A stretch of DNA of 64,000 nt from Nitrospinia bacterium (GCA_029261715.1 JAJDAT010000025.1:186001-250000); one strand, 5' to 3'. Numbered from the stretch's first letter, positions 24,315 to 33,450 are shown. The notes: generated by a model not told the origin, from the sequence alone. Program-made: numbers and translations.

Positions 24315-25118
24315 TTAGATCTTTCCATCCAATAGTAACGGTTCTCTGGATTCCCATATTTTTTTACCGCAAACATTTATAAATGCCGGATTTTCGGATT
24401 CAAATAAAGTTAAATGAGATAAGTAGAGACCGTTAGCATCTGTAGGGCTGTCTCCGTAGGTCTCTTTTTCTTCCTGCATTATTCCAGCTTCAAATCGTTT
24501 GATTCCTTCGCTAGCGGCAACATTTTCAAAATAGGAGCCCAACAAGGGGTTGTTTTCTTTATTGATGCCTTTTGCATTTTTTCTTAAGAGTAATTTGATT
24601 GCTCGAGAAGAGTGTGAGGGAAACAAGCCTGCTCGGATGCAAGCGCGGTGTGACTTCCCTTCTTCCAAAGTCCATTTTTCGATTGCTTCTTTGGAATGTC
24701 CCATTGCCCCATAACTACAAATTTGATGCTTGAGTAAATAAAATGTTGAGTAGGCTACCATTTTTTCAACTTGAAACTGGTCTTCAAGTTTTTTTAATGG
24801 ATCAAAGGAAATCCGGTTTGAGTGATCAATTTGTTCTTTAGTAGATTCTTTGATAGGGAACCCTACTTCACCTAAAGCGGTAGCGTAAAATAGGTAATCG
24901 TACTTTTCCCCTCCAACTTTTTTAATATCTTCTATGCAATTATCTGAAGTAATATCTCCAAAAACGGTGTGGTTGGCGCCTTCAATTTTAAAGTCAGGAT
25001 CTTCTTTGCCGTACCAATTAGCGATTATATTTGCTTCTTCGCCAAACTTTTCTCTAACAGCTTTGATTGCGGCACTTCCCATAACGCCGCTCCCTCCAAT
25101 TACTAAATAATTTCCCAT
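24315..25118 (-). CDS. SDR-family oxidoreductase with FabI-like Y-x6-K site
   Basis: The N-terminus has a nucleotide-binding glycine motif (VIGGSGVMGSAA, residues 6-17) of a Rossmann fold. Classical SDR enzymes use Y-x3-K, whereas here SYGAMGHSKEAIEKW (about residues 145-159) places Tyr and Lys six residues apart, as in FabI enoyl-ACP reductases (E. coli YNVMGLAK). The downstream HRACIRAGLF resembles the FabI RVNAISAGP segment, and 267 residues is close to FabI length. The substrate is unknown; a divergent enoyl reductase or another SDR is possible. A Shine-Dalgarno GGAGG precedes the ATG. Confidence 0.65.
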   Translation of the reverse strand: MGNYLVIGGSGVMGSAAIKAVREKFGEEANIIANWYGKEDPDFKIEGANHTVFGDITSDNCIEDIKKVGGEKYDYLFYATALGEVGFPIKESTKEQIDHSNRISFDPLKKLEDQFQVEKMVAYSTFYLLKHQICSYGAMGHSKEAIEKWTLEEGKSHRACIRAGLFPSHSSRAIKLLLRKNAKGINKENNPLLGSYFENVAASEGIKRFEAGIMQEEKETYGDSPTDANGLYLSHLTLFESENPAFINVCGKKIWESREPLLLDGKI

Positions 25119-25211
25119 TCGTTTCCTCCAAATGGCAGGTTCAATGAATATAGAATATTTTGAGTTTGTATATTTGGAAATGCTAGTTGAGGTTGTAGCT
25201 TTTAAGGGCTC

Positions 25212-25886
25212 TTAAGAACCTCCAACGCTTTCTTGGATATCCCAATATGGTACTTGGGAGAGCTCACTTTCCGCTTGAACTATATTTTTATTAGATGTTG
25301 TAAAAGATGAGATCTGAACAAGTAACGATTCAACTTGCATTTTAAAAGCGTCTGCATTCAATTTAGATCGATTGTCTAAGTATAGTTTTACATATGAAGA
25401 GACTAGCTTTTTTGAAAGATTTAGAGTTTCTTTTATTGATGGATAATTTAAAGTTCTGTGTTCATGTTTTAAAGAAAAACTATAAAATTTGAACCAAACA
25501 TCGATTTCTTTATCTGGTTTTCCAAGAATCGTTAATTGTTTACGATACTCCTCTTCGTTCATTAATTTTAGATCGTCTCTAATAATCATTGCAAGGTCAT
25601 TTAAGGCAATACCATCAAGGGTTTCGCATAAATGGGTTAAATGGACAATCAATTTATTTATTTCTTTGTCTAAAGTGAGACCAATAACGGATTTTGTGCT
25701 AAGCGCTTTTGACTTTTCAAATAAGCTCCAGAATCCTCCATCGTATTGGGCTTTTTCTTTATGAATGATTAGCCGTTTTACTTCGTTTAAGCACTCCTTT
25801 TCGTCTGCAAATGTTGGATTTATGAATGAAATTGCGAAAACAAACAGAAAAAGGCTCGGTCTTTTTAATAGTCTAAAATACGCCAT
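25212..25886 (-). CDS. Exported hypothetical protein, 224 residues
   Basis: A signal peptide is visible (RPSLFLFVFAISFINPTFA, residues 9-27, with probable cleavage before DEKE). The mature part is helical and charged with two cysteines (KECLNEV and HLCETL). No domain is recognised. It follows the HISG-repeat lipoprotein by nine bases on the same strand, so the two are likely co-transcribed and both act outside the inner membrane. Function unknown. Confidence 0.65.
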   Translation of the reverse strand: MAYFRLLKRPSLFLFVFAISFINPTFADEKECLNEVKRLIIHKEKAQYDGGFWSLFEKSKALSTKSVIGLTLDKEINKLIVHLTHLCETLDGIALNDLAMIIRDDLKLMNEEEYRKQLTILGKPDKEIDVWFKFYSFSLKHEHRTLNYPSIKETLNLSKKLVSSYVKLYLDNRSKLNADAFKMQVESLLVQISSFTTSNKNIVQAESELSQVPYWDIQESVGGS

Positions 25887-25895
25887 AGATCTATA

Positions 25896-26255
25896 TTACT
25901 GTCCGCTAATATGAGGGCGTGTAACTCTTCCGCTAACGTGGGGTTGGAAACCGCTAATATTAGGAGAATGGCGTGGTTGCCCACTTATATGAGTTTGAAT
26001 TCCACTGACATGTGTTGCAGAGGTTCCACTTACACGGGGACTAACGCCGCTTATGTGTGGTGGTGTTGGCGAAGAAACTTGTTTCTGATCTGGTTCAGAT
26101 TGGTTTTCTTGTTTTTTTAAAGGCTGGTTTCCAGCTTTTGAAGCGGCAATGGGTTGCGGCGAATCACCAGTTTTTGCGGGTGATTTTTTTTTGTCGGAAC
26201 ATCCAAATGCCAACAAAAAAGCCAGTAGCAATAAAGTAAAACGATAATTTTTCAT
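25896..26255 (-). CDS. Lipoprotein with seven HISG-type repeats
   Basis: The chosen ATG gives a lipoprotein signal MKNYRFTLLLLAFLLAFGC with a lipobox ending in Cys19; an in-frame start 54 bases upstream would spoil it. A low-complexity Lys/Pro/Gln linker follows. The last 55 residues repeat a short unit: HISG, RVSG, HVSG, HISG, NISG, HVSG, HISG, spaced 7-10 residues apart, and the protein ends in SGQ. Regular His residues could bind metal or heme, but this is speculation. The gene is nine bases upstream of the exported protein gene. Confidence 0.65.
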   Translation of the reverse strand: MKNYRFTLLLLAFLLAFGCSDKKKSPAKTGDSPQPIAASKAGNQPLKKQENQSEPDQKQVSSPTPPHISGVSPRVSGTSATHVSGIQTHISGQPRHSPNISGFQPHVSGRVTRPHISGQ

Positions 26256-26360
26256 CTTAAAGCCAAGCTTTATAAAAGGAATTGTTCGTAAAATTCGATT
26301 AAAAACCAAACTTTGTCGATTGCTAATAGAAACCTAAAGTCATACAGATAATAAAAATTT

Positions 26361-26783
26361 TCAAATTCCTGTTAAATTTGTACTGCCCATTTTTAGAATT
26401 ATTTTAAATTCTTTTGGGGTCAATGGGGAAACGGATAGCCTGGATTGTTTGATCAGAGCAATATCTTCCAGACTTTTTTCTCCTTTTATTTGCTCTAATG
26501 AGACCTGGTTTTTTAACGGTTTAACAGCTTTGAGATCGACAACTACCCAACGTTCGTCTGGTGTAGTTGGATCTTGGTAAAATTCTTTAGCTACCTTGGC
26601 AATTCCCATTATTTTTTTGTCTGAAACGCTATGATAATAAAATGCGTAATCGCCTTTTTTCATAGCCTTTAAATTATTCCGCGCTTGATAATTTCTAACG
26701 CCGTCCCAATAAGTTTCTTTATCATGGACAAACTCGTCCCAGCTGTATTTTGTAGGCTCTTGCTTTACTAACCAGAAGTTCAT
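26361..26783 (-). CDS. EVE domain protein
   Basis: The 140-residue protein matches the EVE (PUA-like) family: MNFWLVKQEPTKYSWDEF at the start, WDGVRNYQARNNLKAMKKGD around residues 26-45, and AFYYHSVSDKKIMGIAKV. EVE domains bind modified bases in DNA or RNA. Length and N-terminal residues are typical of the single-domain bacterial form, so the start is well supported. It is a single gene on the minus strand, divergent from the aldolase operon. Confidence 0.92.
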   Translation of the reverse strand: MNFWLVKQEPTKYSWDEFVHDKETYWDGVRNYQARNNLKAMKKGDYAFYYHSVSDKKIMGIAKVAKEFYQDPTTPDERWVVVDLKAVKPLKNQVSLEQIKGEKSLEDIALIKQSRLSVSPLTPKEFKIILKMGSTNLTGI

Positions 26784-26934
26784 TGGGAAATTAGAAATGA
26801 AAAAAATGAGGTTTAAATTGGAAAGATTTTGAATTTCATTATAAACAATTATCGTTTAAATAGAAGATTTAATTTGGAAAAGTTGCTTGAGAAAACTTAA
26901 AGAAAATTTTATTAGTTTTTAGAAAAGATTCTGA

Positions 26935-26963
26935 TTGACGAAAATACTTTAGCTAAATATAAT
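26935..26963 (+). promoter_or_regulatory. Near-consensus sigma-70 promoter for the aldolase operon
   Basis: TTGACG (26935-26940) and TATAAT (26958-26963) are separated by exactly 17 bases, matching eleven of twelve consensus positions. Transcription would start near 26970, giving a leader of about 130 bases before the aldolase start at 27100. The remainder of the 316-base gap 26784-27099 shows no coding frame. Confidence 0.7.
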
Positions 26964-27099
26964 CAATAAGTTAAATTCTAAAAAAATTATAGGTCATTTT
27001 GAAAATAGAGATTTGGACAAATAGTTTGTTTAATCGCTATTGTCAAGATCAGGTTTTTAAATGGTTTCTGGGGTATCCCCCTAGGTTGGGAGTGATTGT

Positions 27100-28053
27100 G
27101 TGATGTTTCGTAAAGAGATTAAAGTATTAGACTGTACCATTCGAGATGGCGGACTGATGAACGCCCATCAATTTAGTGATGAGATGGTAACCAGGGTTTT
27201 CCGCGCTTGTACGGCCTCAGGCGTTGACTATGTGGAACTCGGATATAAAGCCGATGAATCCCAGTTTAGTCGAAAAGATTTTGGTCCGATGAAGTTTTGT
27301 TCCGAAAAAGATATTGATAAAATTATTGGTAAAGAAGAAAAGAAATGCAAAGTTTCGGTTATGGTTGATATCGGAAGAGTCGATCCTAACGACATAGTCC
27401 CCAAAAGCGAAAGCCATGTTGATATGATGCGGGTCGCTTCTTATGTTAAAGATATTGATAAGGCGATTAATTTAGTAAACCTTATTAAGGGAAAGGGGTA
27501 CGAAACCACGATCAATATTATGGCGGTATCCCATGCTCGAGAACAAGACTTGGACGAAGCTTTAGAGCAGATTGAAAGTGAAAGCGGCGTTGATGTTGTG
27601 TATCTAGTTGATAGTTTTGGAGCTCTGTACTCGGAGCAAATCGCTTACCTTGCTAAGAAATATAAAGGTATTTTGAAAACTAGAGAAATAGGCATTCATG
27701 CTCATAACAACCAACAGTTAGCGTTTTCAAATACTATCGAGTCAATAATTAATGATGTTAATTACTTAGATGGTACTATTTTTGGTATTGGTAGAGCTGC
27801 AGGTAACTGTCCTTTGGAATTACTTTTGGGTTTTCTTAAAAATCCAAAATTTGATCTCCGACCTATCTTGGAAGTTTTAGAGAAGGACTTTGTCAAATTA
27901 AGAGAAGAAGTCGAATGGGGGTACACAATCCCTTACATGATTACTGGTGTATTAGATAATCATCCGCGTTCAGCAATGGCATTAAGAAACTCGGATAATA
28001 AAGACGACTATCTGAACTTTTACGAAAAGTTAACTGCGGAATCAAACGTATAG
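27100..28053 (+). CDS. DRE-TIM (HMGL-like) aldolase family protein
   Basis: The protein belongs to the HMG-CoA lyase/homocitrate synthase/4-hydroxy-2-oxovalerate aldolase superfamily. It has the metal and catalytic signature DCTIRDGG (residues 11-18), the HxH metal ligands in GIHAHNNQQ near residues 199-201, and GIGRAAGNCPLELLLG near 230. Proteins of this type are annotated as aldolase catalytic domain proteins with undefined substrates. The KDPG-type aldolase gene starts five bases after it, so the two probably serve one pathway. Start is GTG 27100 or ATG 27103; GGGAG at 27088-27092 fits the GTG better. Confidence 0.85.
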   Translation: MMFRKEIKVLDCTIRDGGLMNAHQFSDEMVTRVFRACTASGVDYVELGYKADESQFSRKDFGPMKFCSEKDIDKIIGKEEKKCKVSVMVDIGRVDPNDIVPKSESHVDMMRVASYVKDIDKAINLVNLIKGKGYETTINIMAVSHAREQDLDEALEQIESESGVDVVYLVDSFGALYSEQIAYLAKKYKGILKTREIGIHAHNNQQLAFSNTIESIINDVNYLDGTIFGIGRAAGNCPLELLLGFLKNPKFDLRPILEVLEKDFVKLREEVEWGYTIPYMITGVLDNHPRSAMALRNSDNKDDYLNFYEKLTAESNV

Positions 28054-28058
28054 TCATA

Positions 28059-28715
28059 ATGGATTTTGAGCGGTTTGACTTGTCCCGCTTTGAGCAGGAA
28101 CCTGCCTTAGGAATATTAAGAGGAATCAAGCCGGAGCAATTGGATAGAACGTTTGAAGCAATAATTGCTTCCGGATTGAAACATGTAGAAATAACTTTAA
28201 ATACGCCAGATGCGTTTAAGTTGATCGAAAAGGCTGTAGTCAAATACGGTCAATCAATTTGCGTTGGAGCTGGCACAGTACTTTCTGCTGAAGACGCAAA
28301 AAAAGCTTCTCATTGTGGTTCAAAGTTTATCGTTGCTCCAACTTTGAGCGAAGAGGTAGCGAATTATTGTTCGTTAAAAAATACCCCTTATTTCCCGGGA
28401 GCTCTAACGCCGACTGAAATTGAGCGTTGCTGGCAGGCTGGAGCTACTATGGTTAAAGTCTTTCCTGCCTCTAGATTTGGTCCTGATTATTTTAAAGAAA
28501 TCAAAGGACCATTTAATGAAATTAAGTTGATGGCTGTAGGAGGTGTAAGGCCTGAAAATATAATGGCTTACCTGGGGTCAGGCGCTTCGGCATTGGCTCT
28601 AGGCGGGTCTATTTTTTCTACTTCAAGATTAGAGTTGGGAGAGTTTTCAAAGATTACCCATGATTTAAAAGAATTTTTATTTGAGATAAATAAGTATTTT
28701 CATAAAGAAAATTGA
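28059..28715 (+). CDS. eda: KDPG/KHG-type aldolase (Eda family)
   Basis: Class I aldolases of this family split 2-keto-3-deoxy-6-phosphogluconate or 4-hydroxy-2-oxoglutarate to pyruvate and an aldehyde. Visible features are GILRGIKPEQL, the catalytic Glu44 in VEITLNTP, GAGTVLSAEDA, FPGALTPTEIERCWQAGA, and the Schiff-base Lys133 in MVKVFPAS. Length 218 is typical. It is five bases downstream of the DRE-TIM aldolase. No edd or kinase gene lies nearby, so the true substrate is uncertain. Confidence 0.88.
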   Translation: MDFERFDLSRFEQEPALGILRGIKPEQLDRTFEAIIASGLKHVEITLNTPDAFKLIEKAVVKYGQSICVGAGTVLSAEDAKKASHCGSKFIVAPTLSEEVANYCSLKNTPYFPGALTPTEIERCWQAGATMVKVFPASRFGPDYFKEIKGPFNEIKLMAVGGVRPENIMAYLGSGASALALGGSIFSTSRLELGEFSKITHDLKEFLFEINKYFHKEN

Positions 28716-28754
28716 TGTTAAAATAAATTAAGAGCGAATAAATTAGGGGGATAA

Positions 28755-29018
28755 GTGGCTTACGATTTTTTAAAAAATTTCATGATTTTTGAAGATGAAG
28801 AAAAATTCAACCGATTATGCCAAGCTTTAGAAGATGTAATTAGAGACTTGGAAGATTCAGATGGTAAATTTTCCGAAGTCGAAATCATGCAAGCTCTTGA
28901 CATGGTTGGTTTCAATCAGTTTCGAGACTCTTGGGAAGAGTTTAAGAAAATGGACTTACAGCGGGATTTTTCAATGATGGAAATTGGAAGACCAAAATCT
29001 AAAAAGTTTTTGAATTAA
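28755..29018 (+). CDS. Hypothetical acidic protein, 87 residues
   Basis: An acidic, helical protein (FEDEEKFNRLCQALEDVIRDLEDSDGKFSEVEIMQALDMVGF) with no recognised domain. The start is a GTG with AGGGGG at 28745-28750, giving a short spacing; the next Met is twelve residues on. It follows the Eda gene by 39 bases and may be the last gene of the aldolase operon. It ends 21 bases before the convergent FTR1 gene. Unknown role. Confidence 0.6.
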   Translation: MAYDFLKNFMIFEDEEKFNRLCQALEDVIRDLEDSDGKFSEVEIMQALDMVGFNQFRDSWEEFKKMDLQRDFSMMEIGRPKSKKFLN

Positions 29019-29039
29019 GTTAGTCTCCTACCTTTTTCT

Positions 29040-30920
29040 TCAATTAGTCTTTTTGTTAAACATCCTTAAAGTATATATCGCTCCAACGGCTAAGGCTGTT
29101 AAAATAAGTCCTTGCCCTATGGTTGTTTCTAGAGTTGGGTAAATTCCTAGCCAATCAATTTCTGGAACGAAGTCAATAGCCGTTAGAGGTAAACCTCCTC
29201 CAACTTGGATTGCATGCAATCCTTTTCCGGTAAAAGTAAAAGCCATAAAATAAAGGAAAATGCTGGTTAGCCCAAAAAACCAGTTAATGGGAACTCTCAT
29301 TCCCATTTTGTTTATTGCGTAAAACACTGCAATGAGTACGACGCAACCAACAATAAACCCGGGAATAATTCCTCCGGTTGAATCTCCAGAATAGGTATAA
29401 AGGGCTTGATAGAAAAGGACAGTTTCAAACCCTTCTCGATATACTGATAGAAACGCTAGAGTTGCTAGTGTTATGCCACTTCCAGTTCGAACTGCTTCTT
29501 GCATTTTACCAGCGACAAATTTTTGGAACTTTTCAGCGCCTATTTTAGATATGAGCCAATAGCTAATGTAGAAAAGCATTGCGGCGGCTATTAGCATTAT
29601 GGCGCCTTCTAAAATTTCTTGATTGGCTGCGCTGACGCCTAAAATCTCATGAAGTAAATAAGCGGTTAAAAAGCTTGCTAGAATCCCAATGCCGGCCCCG
29701 AAATAGATGGTTTTTACTTGGCTCTCGTTGCGAGATTTGATTAGAAAGGTTATTAGGGCGGATAAAATTAGAATGGTTTCAAAACCTTCTCTAACGATTA
29801 TAGAAAATGATTGAATAAAGATTCCGGTTTCTTCCGTTTTAGCGGTAAAGACCTTGATTGCTTCATCAAGATCCGTATTAATTTTTTTAACTAAGGAATC
29901 TATTTCTATTTTTAGCGCTTTTCGCTTTATTTCACCTCGTAATCGGCCGAAATTTGCTTGTAATCTTAATCCAAGACTCTTTTCTTTAGCGATCAATGCA
30001 GCTTCAATGGTTTCGTAAACTAAGTATGCGTCAAAAGCGGCGTCTCCAGCTGTTTCGGTATTTCCATTACCAAGGTTTGTCGCGCTTGCGGCGACGAGCT
30101 GTTTGATTTTAGAGACTGTTTCGTGAATAGAAGCTTTGATTTCAGATTCGCTTGGAGCTGAAGCTATATTCGGAAGCTTTATGTTTTTGTTCGAAAAAGT
30201 CCGAATATAATAAGCGACATCCCAAATATCGTCTTCGGATAAAACGTCTGCCCATGCAATCATAGCTGTGTTGGCTATTCCTACATTGATAACTTCAAAG
30301 TTGTCGTAAGGCGATGAATGTTCATTACCTGTAATTTCGGGGTCTGCTAGTACTGCTGGTTTTGGTTCTAATTCAGCGGCAGTTGGGCCGTCGCCTTGGC
30401 CTGTTGTGCCATGACAGTGGGAACAATTTGTACGAAAAATATTCTCTCCGTTTTCTAAAGAGATAAGGCGTTTTGGTGATTTTTTTATCTTGATGCCAAA
30501 TTCGTCTAATATTCCATTTTGAATGGAAGTGGAAAGAATTTTTATTTTAGCTTTATCTAGTTTTTGCTGAATTACTGATTTTAACTCTGTAAGTTGATTT
30601 CTTATCGTATTAGCTTTTGTTGAGTCTTTAAACTGTGTTGAAATAGGAGCAAACTTATCGGACACCATTTGCAGAAAAGCTTGGCTTTCCTCGTATTCCA
30701 CTTCGTTAACGATTTGGCCATTTGATACGGCGAGCTCGTACTCCTTAGACACGATGGCTAACATCATTGCCAACTTCTTAATTTTTAGTTCAGTTTTTTG
30801 CTCTTTTTCTAATGCGTGGATTGAAGATGGAAATTGCAAAACTCCTAAGCAAACGGATAAAGATAGTAAAATAAAAAAATAAAACTTTCGTTGCGAAGAA
30901 GTTGGCTTTATAGAAAACAT
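29040..30920 (-). CDS. Cytochrome c-FTR1 fusion, high-affinity iron permease
   Basis: A signal peptide (about residues 10-36) leads a periplasmic region with one c-type heme site CSHCHG (about residues 165-170) followed by GQGDGPTA, a classic single-domain cytochrome c. The C-terminal 260 residues are an FTR1-type permease with about seven membrane segments. Both REGxE iron-binding motifs are present: [11 protein letters not shown] near residue 375 and [11 protein letters not shown] near residue 492. FTR1 permeases move iron, in several systems coupled to oxidation of Fe(II); an attached cytochrome suggests electron transfer during uptake. A predicted promoter and a Fur-like box lie upstream, consistent with iron control. 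Confidence 0.92.
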   Translation of the reverse strand: MFSIKPTSSQRKFYFFILLSLSVCLGVLQFPSSIHALEKEQKTELKIKKLAMMLAIVSKEYELAVSNGQIVNEVEYEESQAFLQMVSDKFAPISTQFKDSTKANTIRNQLTELKSVIQQKLDKAKIKILSTSIQNGILDEFGIKIKKSPKRLISLENGENIFRTNCSHCHGTTGQGDGPTAAELEPKPAVLADPEITGNEHSSPYDNFEVINVGIANTAMIAWADVLSEDDIWDVAYYIRTFSNKNIKLPNIASAPSESEIKASIHETVSKIKQLVAASATNLGNGNTETAGDAAFDAYLVYETIEAALIAKEKSLGLRLQANFGRLRGEIKRKALKIEIDSLVKKINTDLDEAIKVFTAKTEETGIFIQSFSIIVREGFETILILSALITFLIKSRNESQVKTIYFGAGIGILASFLTAYLLHEILGVSAANQEILEGAIMLIAAAMLFYISYWLISKIGAEKFQKFVAGKMQEAVRTGSGITLATLAFLSVYREGFETVLFYQALYTYSGDSTGGIIPGFIVGCVVLIAVFYAINKMGMRVPINWFFGLTSIFLYFMAFTFTGKGLHAIQVGGGLPLTAIDFVPEIDWLGIYPTLETTIGQGLILTALAVGAIYTLRMFNKKTN

Positions 30921-31097
30921 GTTTTTATTAGATTCTTTGTATTAATTTTTATTGGTTTAGTTGGGGCTGAAGAAATTGGGAGGAAAAAACTTAGGTGACC
31001 TCTGACAATTAGTATAATTTTTTTCTATTGAGGAAAATAATCTAAAAAATTGGTTTTATTATTTTGCTAGCATCAATTTTTAAGGATTCCTTCAATT

Positions 31098-31112
31098 TGA
31101 GAATTATTATCA
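31098..31112. promoter_or_regulatory. Fur-box-like site upstream of the FTR1 gene
   Basis: TGAGAATTATTATCA matches the 7-1-7 Fur motif TGATAAT-N-ATTATCA at 13 of the 14 defined positions. It lies 178 bases upstream of the FTR1 start and directly downstream of the predicted -10 box on the minus strand, so bound Fur would block initiation. The gene behind it is an iron permease, which makes the match biologically sensible. Function is inferred. Confidence 0.65.
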
Positions 31113-31142
31113 ATATTAGAATAGGACCTTATATTTGTCAAT
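31113..31142 (-). promoter_or_regulatory. Predicted promoter of the FTR1 gene
   Basis: On the minus strand a perfect TTGACA (31142-31137) is followed after 18 bases by TAATAT (31118-31113). The Fur-like box begins at the next base. On the plus strand the same gap holds TATAAT at 31160-31165 with TTGTCA 19 bases before it, which could serve the M32 gene. No coding frame is seen in 30921-31249. Confidence 0.45.
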
Positions 31143-31249
31143 TTTAACTTTTTGCTTTTTATAATTAATGGTTAAAATATCAATTAGTTTAAATCTTAAT
31201 TTAATTAATATATTTTCTCTCTATGAATAAACCTCTTTGGGAGTAATGG

Positions 31250-32755
31250 ATGAGTAGCAATAGTTACCAAAAATTAACAGTCCGTTTAGAAGAACTGACT
31301 AGCTTAAATGGCATTGCTGGAATTTTACATTGGGATCAAGAAGTTATTATGCCGTCTGGCGGTGTTGGGTTTCGCGCAAAACAGATGTCTACTTTAGCTG
31401 GTATTTTGCATGAAAAATCTACAGATCCTGCGATAGGAGATTGGTTGCGTGATATAGAGGGACAAACGACTGATGGTTTTGATGCTTACCAAGCTGCTAA
31501 TATTCGAGAAGCAAAGAGGGATTATGAACGAGAAGTAAAAGTTCCTAAAAGGTTAGCTCAAGAGATGGCTGAATTGAGCGCAACGTCTAGACAGGTTTGG
31601 GTCAAGGCGCGCCAAGAAAATCGTTTTGGTGATTTTGCTCCTAGTTTAAAAAAATGGATTGAGCTTAGGAAAGAGTGGGCTAGTCATGTAGATCCTGAAA
31701 AGGGGATTTACGACGCTAATATTGATGCATATGAAAGAGGCGGTTCAACGGAAAAGTTTGAAGGAATTTTTGAGAAAGTCAAAAAAGAACTAATCCCATT
31801 GGTAAAAGCGATTCAAGAAAATGGAAAAACCCCGAGTAGTTCTTTTTTGGATGGAGATTTTCCTACTGAAAAGCAAAAAGAGTTGGGACAACAAATCAGC
31901 AAAGACATTGGGTTTGCTTTTGACAAAGGTCGGATGGATGTTTCCGTTCACCCATTTTGTGGAGGTTCTCATCCCACAGATGTGCGTATAACCACACGAT
32001 ATCGCAGTGATAACTTTGTAGAATCCCTGTATGCAGTGATCCATGAGACTGGTCATGGGCTTTACGAGCAGGGAAGGATGGAGCGTGATCGAGATTTACC
32101 CGTTTCAGAACATTTGTCGATGGGTATTCATGAATCTCAATCGCTTTTCTGGGAAAGAATGATTGCCCAAAGTGAGAGCTTTTGTCATTGTTATCTTCCG
32201 AAATTTAAAGAAGCTTTTCCGGAAAAATTGGAAAATATTTCAGTAAGAAAGTTTTATGAAGGAATCAATCTTTCAGAACCTTCTATGATTCGGGTAGAAG
32301 CCGACGAAGTGACGTATCCCTTACACATCATTTTACGATTTGAAATAGAAAAAGGGTTATTTGATGGTTCGGTTTCTCCAGATGATTTGCCAGAGATTTG
32401 GAACGAAAAGATGGAAACCTATTTAGGTATACGACCAAAGACTGATAGCGAAGGTGTTTTGCAAGATATTCACTGGAGTATGGGTAGCTTCGGTTATTTC
32501 CCATCGTATACTTTGGGGGCAATGTACGCCTGTCAGTTTTTCAATACTTTAAAAATGCAGGACTCTGCTATTGAAGATAAAATCAAAGCGGGTAATTTTA
32601 TAGATATTAAGAAGTGGCTGAATGAAAGCATTCATCAAAAAGGGCGACTTTATTCCACTGACGATTTAGTGGTTCAAGTGACCGGAGAATCGCTGAACCC
32701 AGATCATTTTATTAAATATTTAAAAGATAAGTATAGCAATATATATCAATTGTAA
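31250..32755 (+). CDS. Carboxypeptidase Taq family (M32) metallopeptidase
   Basis: M32 enzymes are zinc carboxypeptidases acting on peptides in the cytoplasm. The active-site HExxH is present as HETGH (His265, Glu266, His269) in VIHETGHGLYEQG. Other family motifs are ILHWDQEVIMPSGG near residue 24, HPFCGGSHPTDVRITTRY before the zinc site, and IRVEADEVTYPLHIILRFEIE after it. Length 501 is typical. GGGAG at 31239-31243 precedes the ATG. It is followed by the SH3-domain protein after 51 bases. Confidence 0.94.
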   Translation: MSSNSYQKLTVRLEELTSLNGIAGILHWDQEVIMPSGGVGFRAKQMSTLAGILHEKSTDPAIGDWLRDIEGQTTDGFDAYQAANIREAKRDYEREVKVPKRLAQEMAELSATSRQVWVKARQENRFGDFAPSLKKWIELRKEWASHVDPEKGIYDANIDAYERGGSTEKFEGIFEKVKKELIPLVKAIQENGKTPSSSFLDGDFPTEKQKELGQQISKDIGFAFDKGRMDVSVHPFCGGSHPTDVRITTRYRSDNFVESLYAVIHETGHGLYEQGRMERDRDLPVSEHLSMGIHESQSLFWERMIAQSESFCHCYLPKFKEAFPEKLENISVRKFYEGINLSEPSMIRVEADEVTYPLHIILRFEIEKGLFDGSVSPDDLPEIWNEKMETYLGIRPKTDSEGVLQDIHWSMGSFGYFPSYTLGAMYACQFFNTLKMQDSAIEDKIKAGNFIDIKKWLNESIHQKGRLYSTDDLVVQVTGESLNPDHFIKYLKDKYSNIYQL

Positions 32756-32806
32756 AGCTCATCATAAATGAGTGGTTTTATCAGGCGTGATTGGTAGAAG
32801 AATAAA

Positions 32807-33292
32807 ATGGTTAAAAAAAATAAAAGAAACCCACCTTTAAAAGAGTGGATTATAAATTGCGATGTTTGTGGTGAGATAATCTTGCGGGATCAATGGTTTT
32901 GTAACCGTTGCGATCCTCCTCAATCTTTGCCAAAACCGTTATCCAAAAGTATAACGGGATTACAAGCTTTAGTAAGAATTTCATTGTTGACTGCTTTGTT
33001 TTTTTCTTTTGTGGTTTATAAGTTGGACCAAGATTTTGTGGGAAAAAGAGATATAGATTTTTATTCTCAAAAAGTAGAATTAGAGTCTCACCAAGAAGAA
33101 TTAAAACCAGTTCACATAGTTGGAGTTAAAATGGCCAACGTGCGTAGCGAACCCAATGGTGAAATTGTTATGGTGTTGTATGAAGGTGAAAAAGTTGAGG
33201 TGTTAAGCAATGATGGAAGTTGGTTGGAGATCAAAGTTCATGGTAAACCCGGATGGATTTCTGAAAATCTCATTAAAACCACCTTTGAATAG
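32807..33292 (+). CDS. Zinc-ribbon, membrane-anchored SH3b protein
   Basis: Residues 19-38 hold two CxxC pairs (CDVC and CNRC), a zinc ribbon. A single membrane segment follows near residues 57-75 (ALVRISLLTALFFSFVVYKL). The outer part ends in a bacterial SH3 domain: VKMANVRSEPNGEIVMVLYEGEKVEVL, GSWLEIKVHGKPGWISENLI. The layout puts the zinc ribbon inside and the SH3b domain in the periplasm, perhaps on peptidoglycan. The exact role is unknown. It lies between the M32 peptidase and a hybrid kinase on the same strand. Confidence 0.75.
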   Translation: MVKKNKRNPPLKEWIINCDVCGEIILRDQWFCNRCDPPQSLPKPLSKSITGLQALVRISLLTALFFSFVVYKLDQDFVGKRDIDFYSQKVELESHQEELKPVHIVGVKMANVRSEPNGEIVMVLYEGEKVEVLSNDGSWLEIKVHGKPGWISENLIKTTFE

Positions 33293-33450
33293 CTAGACTA
33301 ATTTTTTATAAAATAGTTCTTCTTTTGTTTTAAACACTGGTTTAGCAAATTGATAATTTAACTTCTGTTCTAAAGAATTTATTTGGTACACTGTGTTAAT
33401 AGATTTAGAATTACTTTAATTGTTTTTCAACTTTTAAAAGTGAGAGAATA

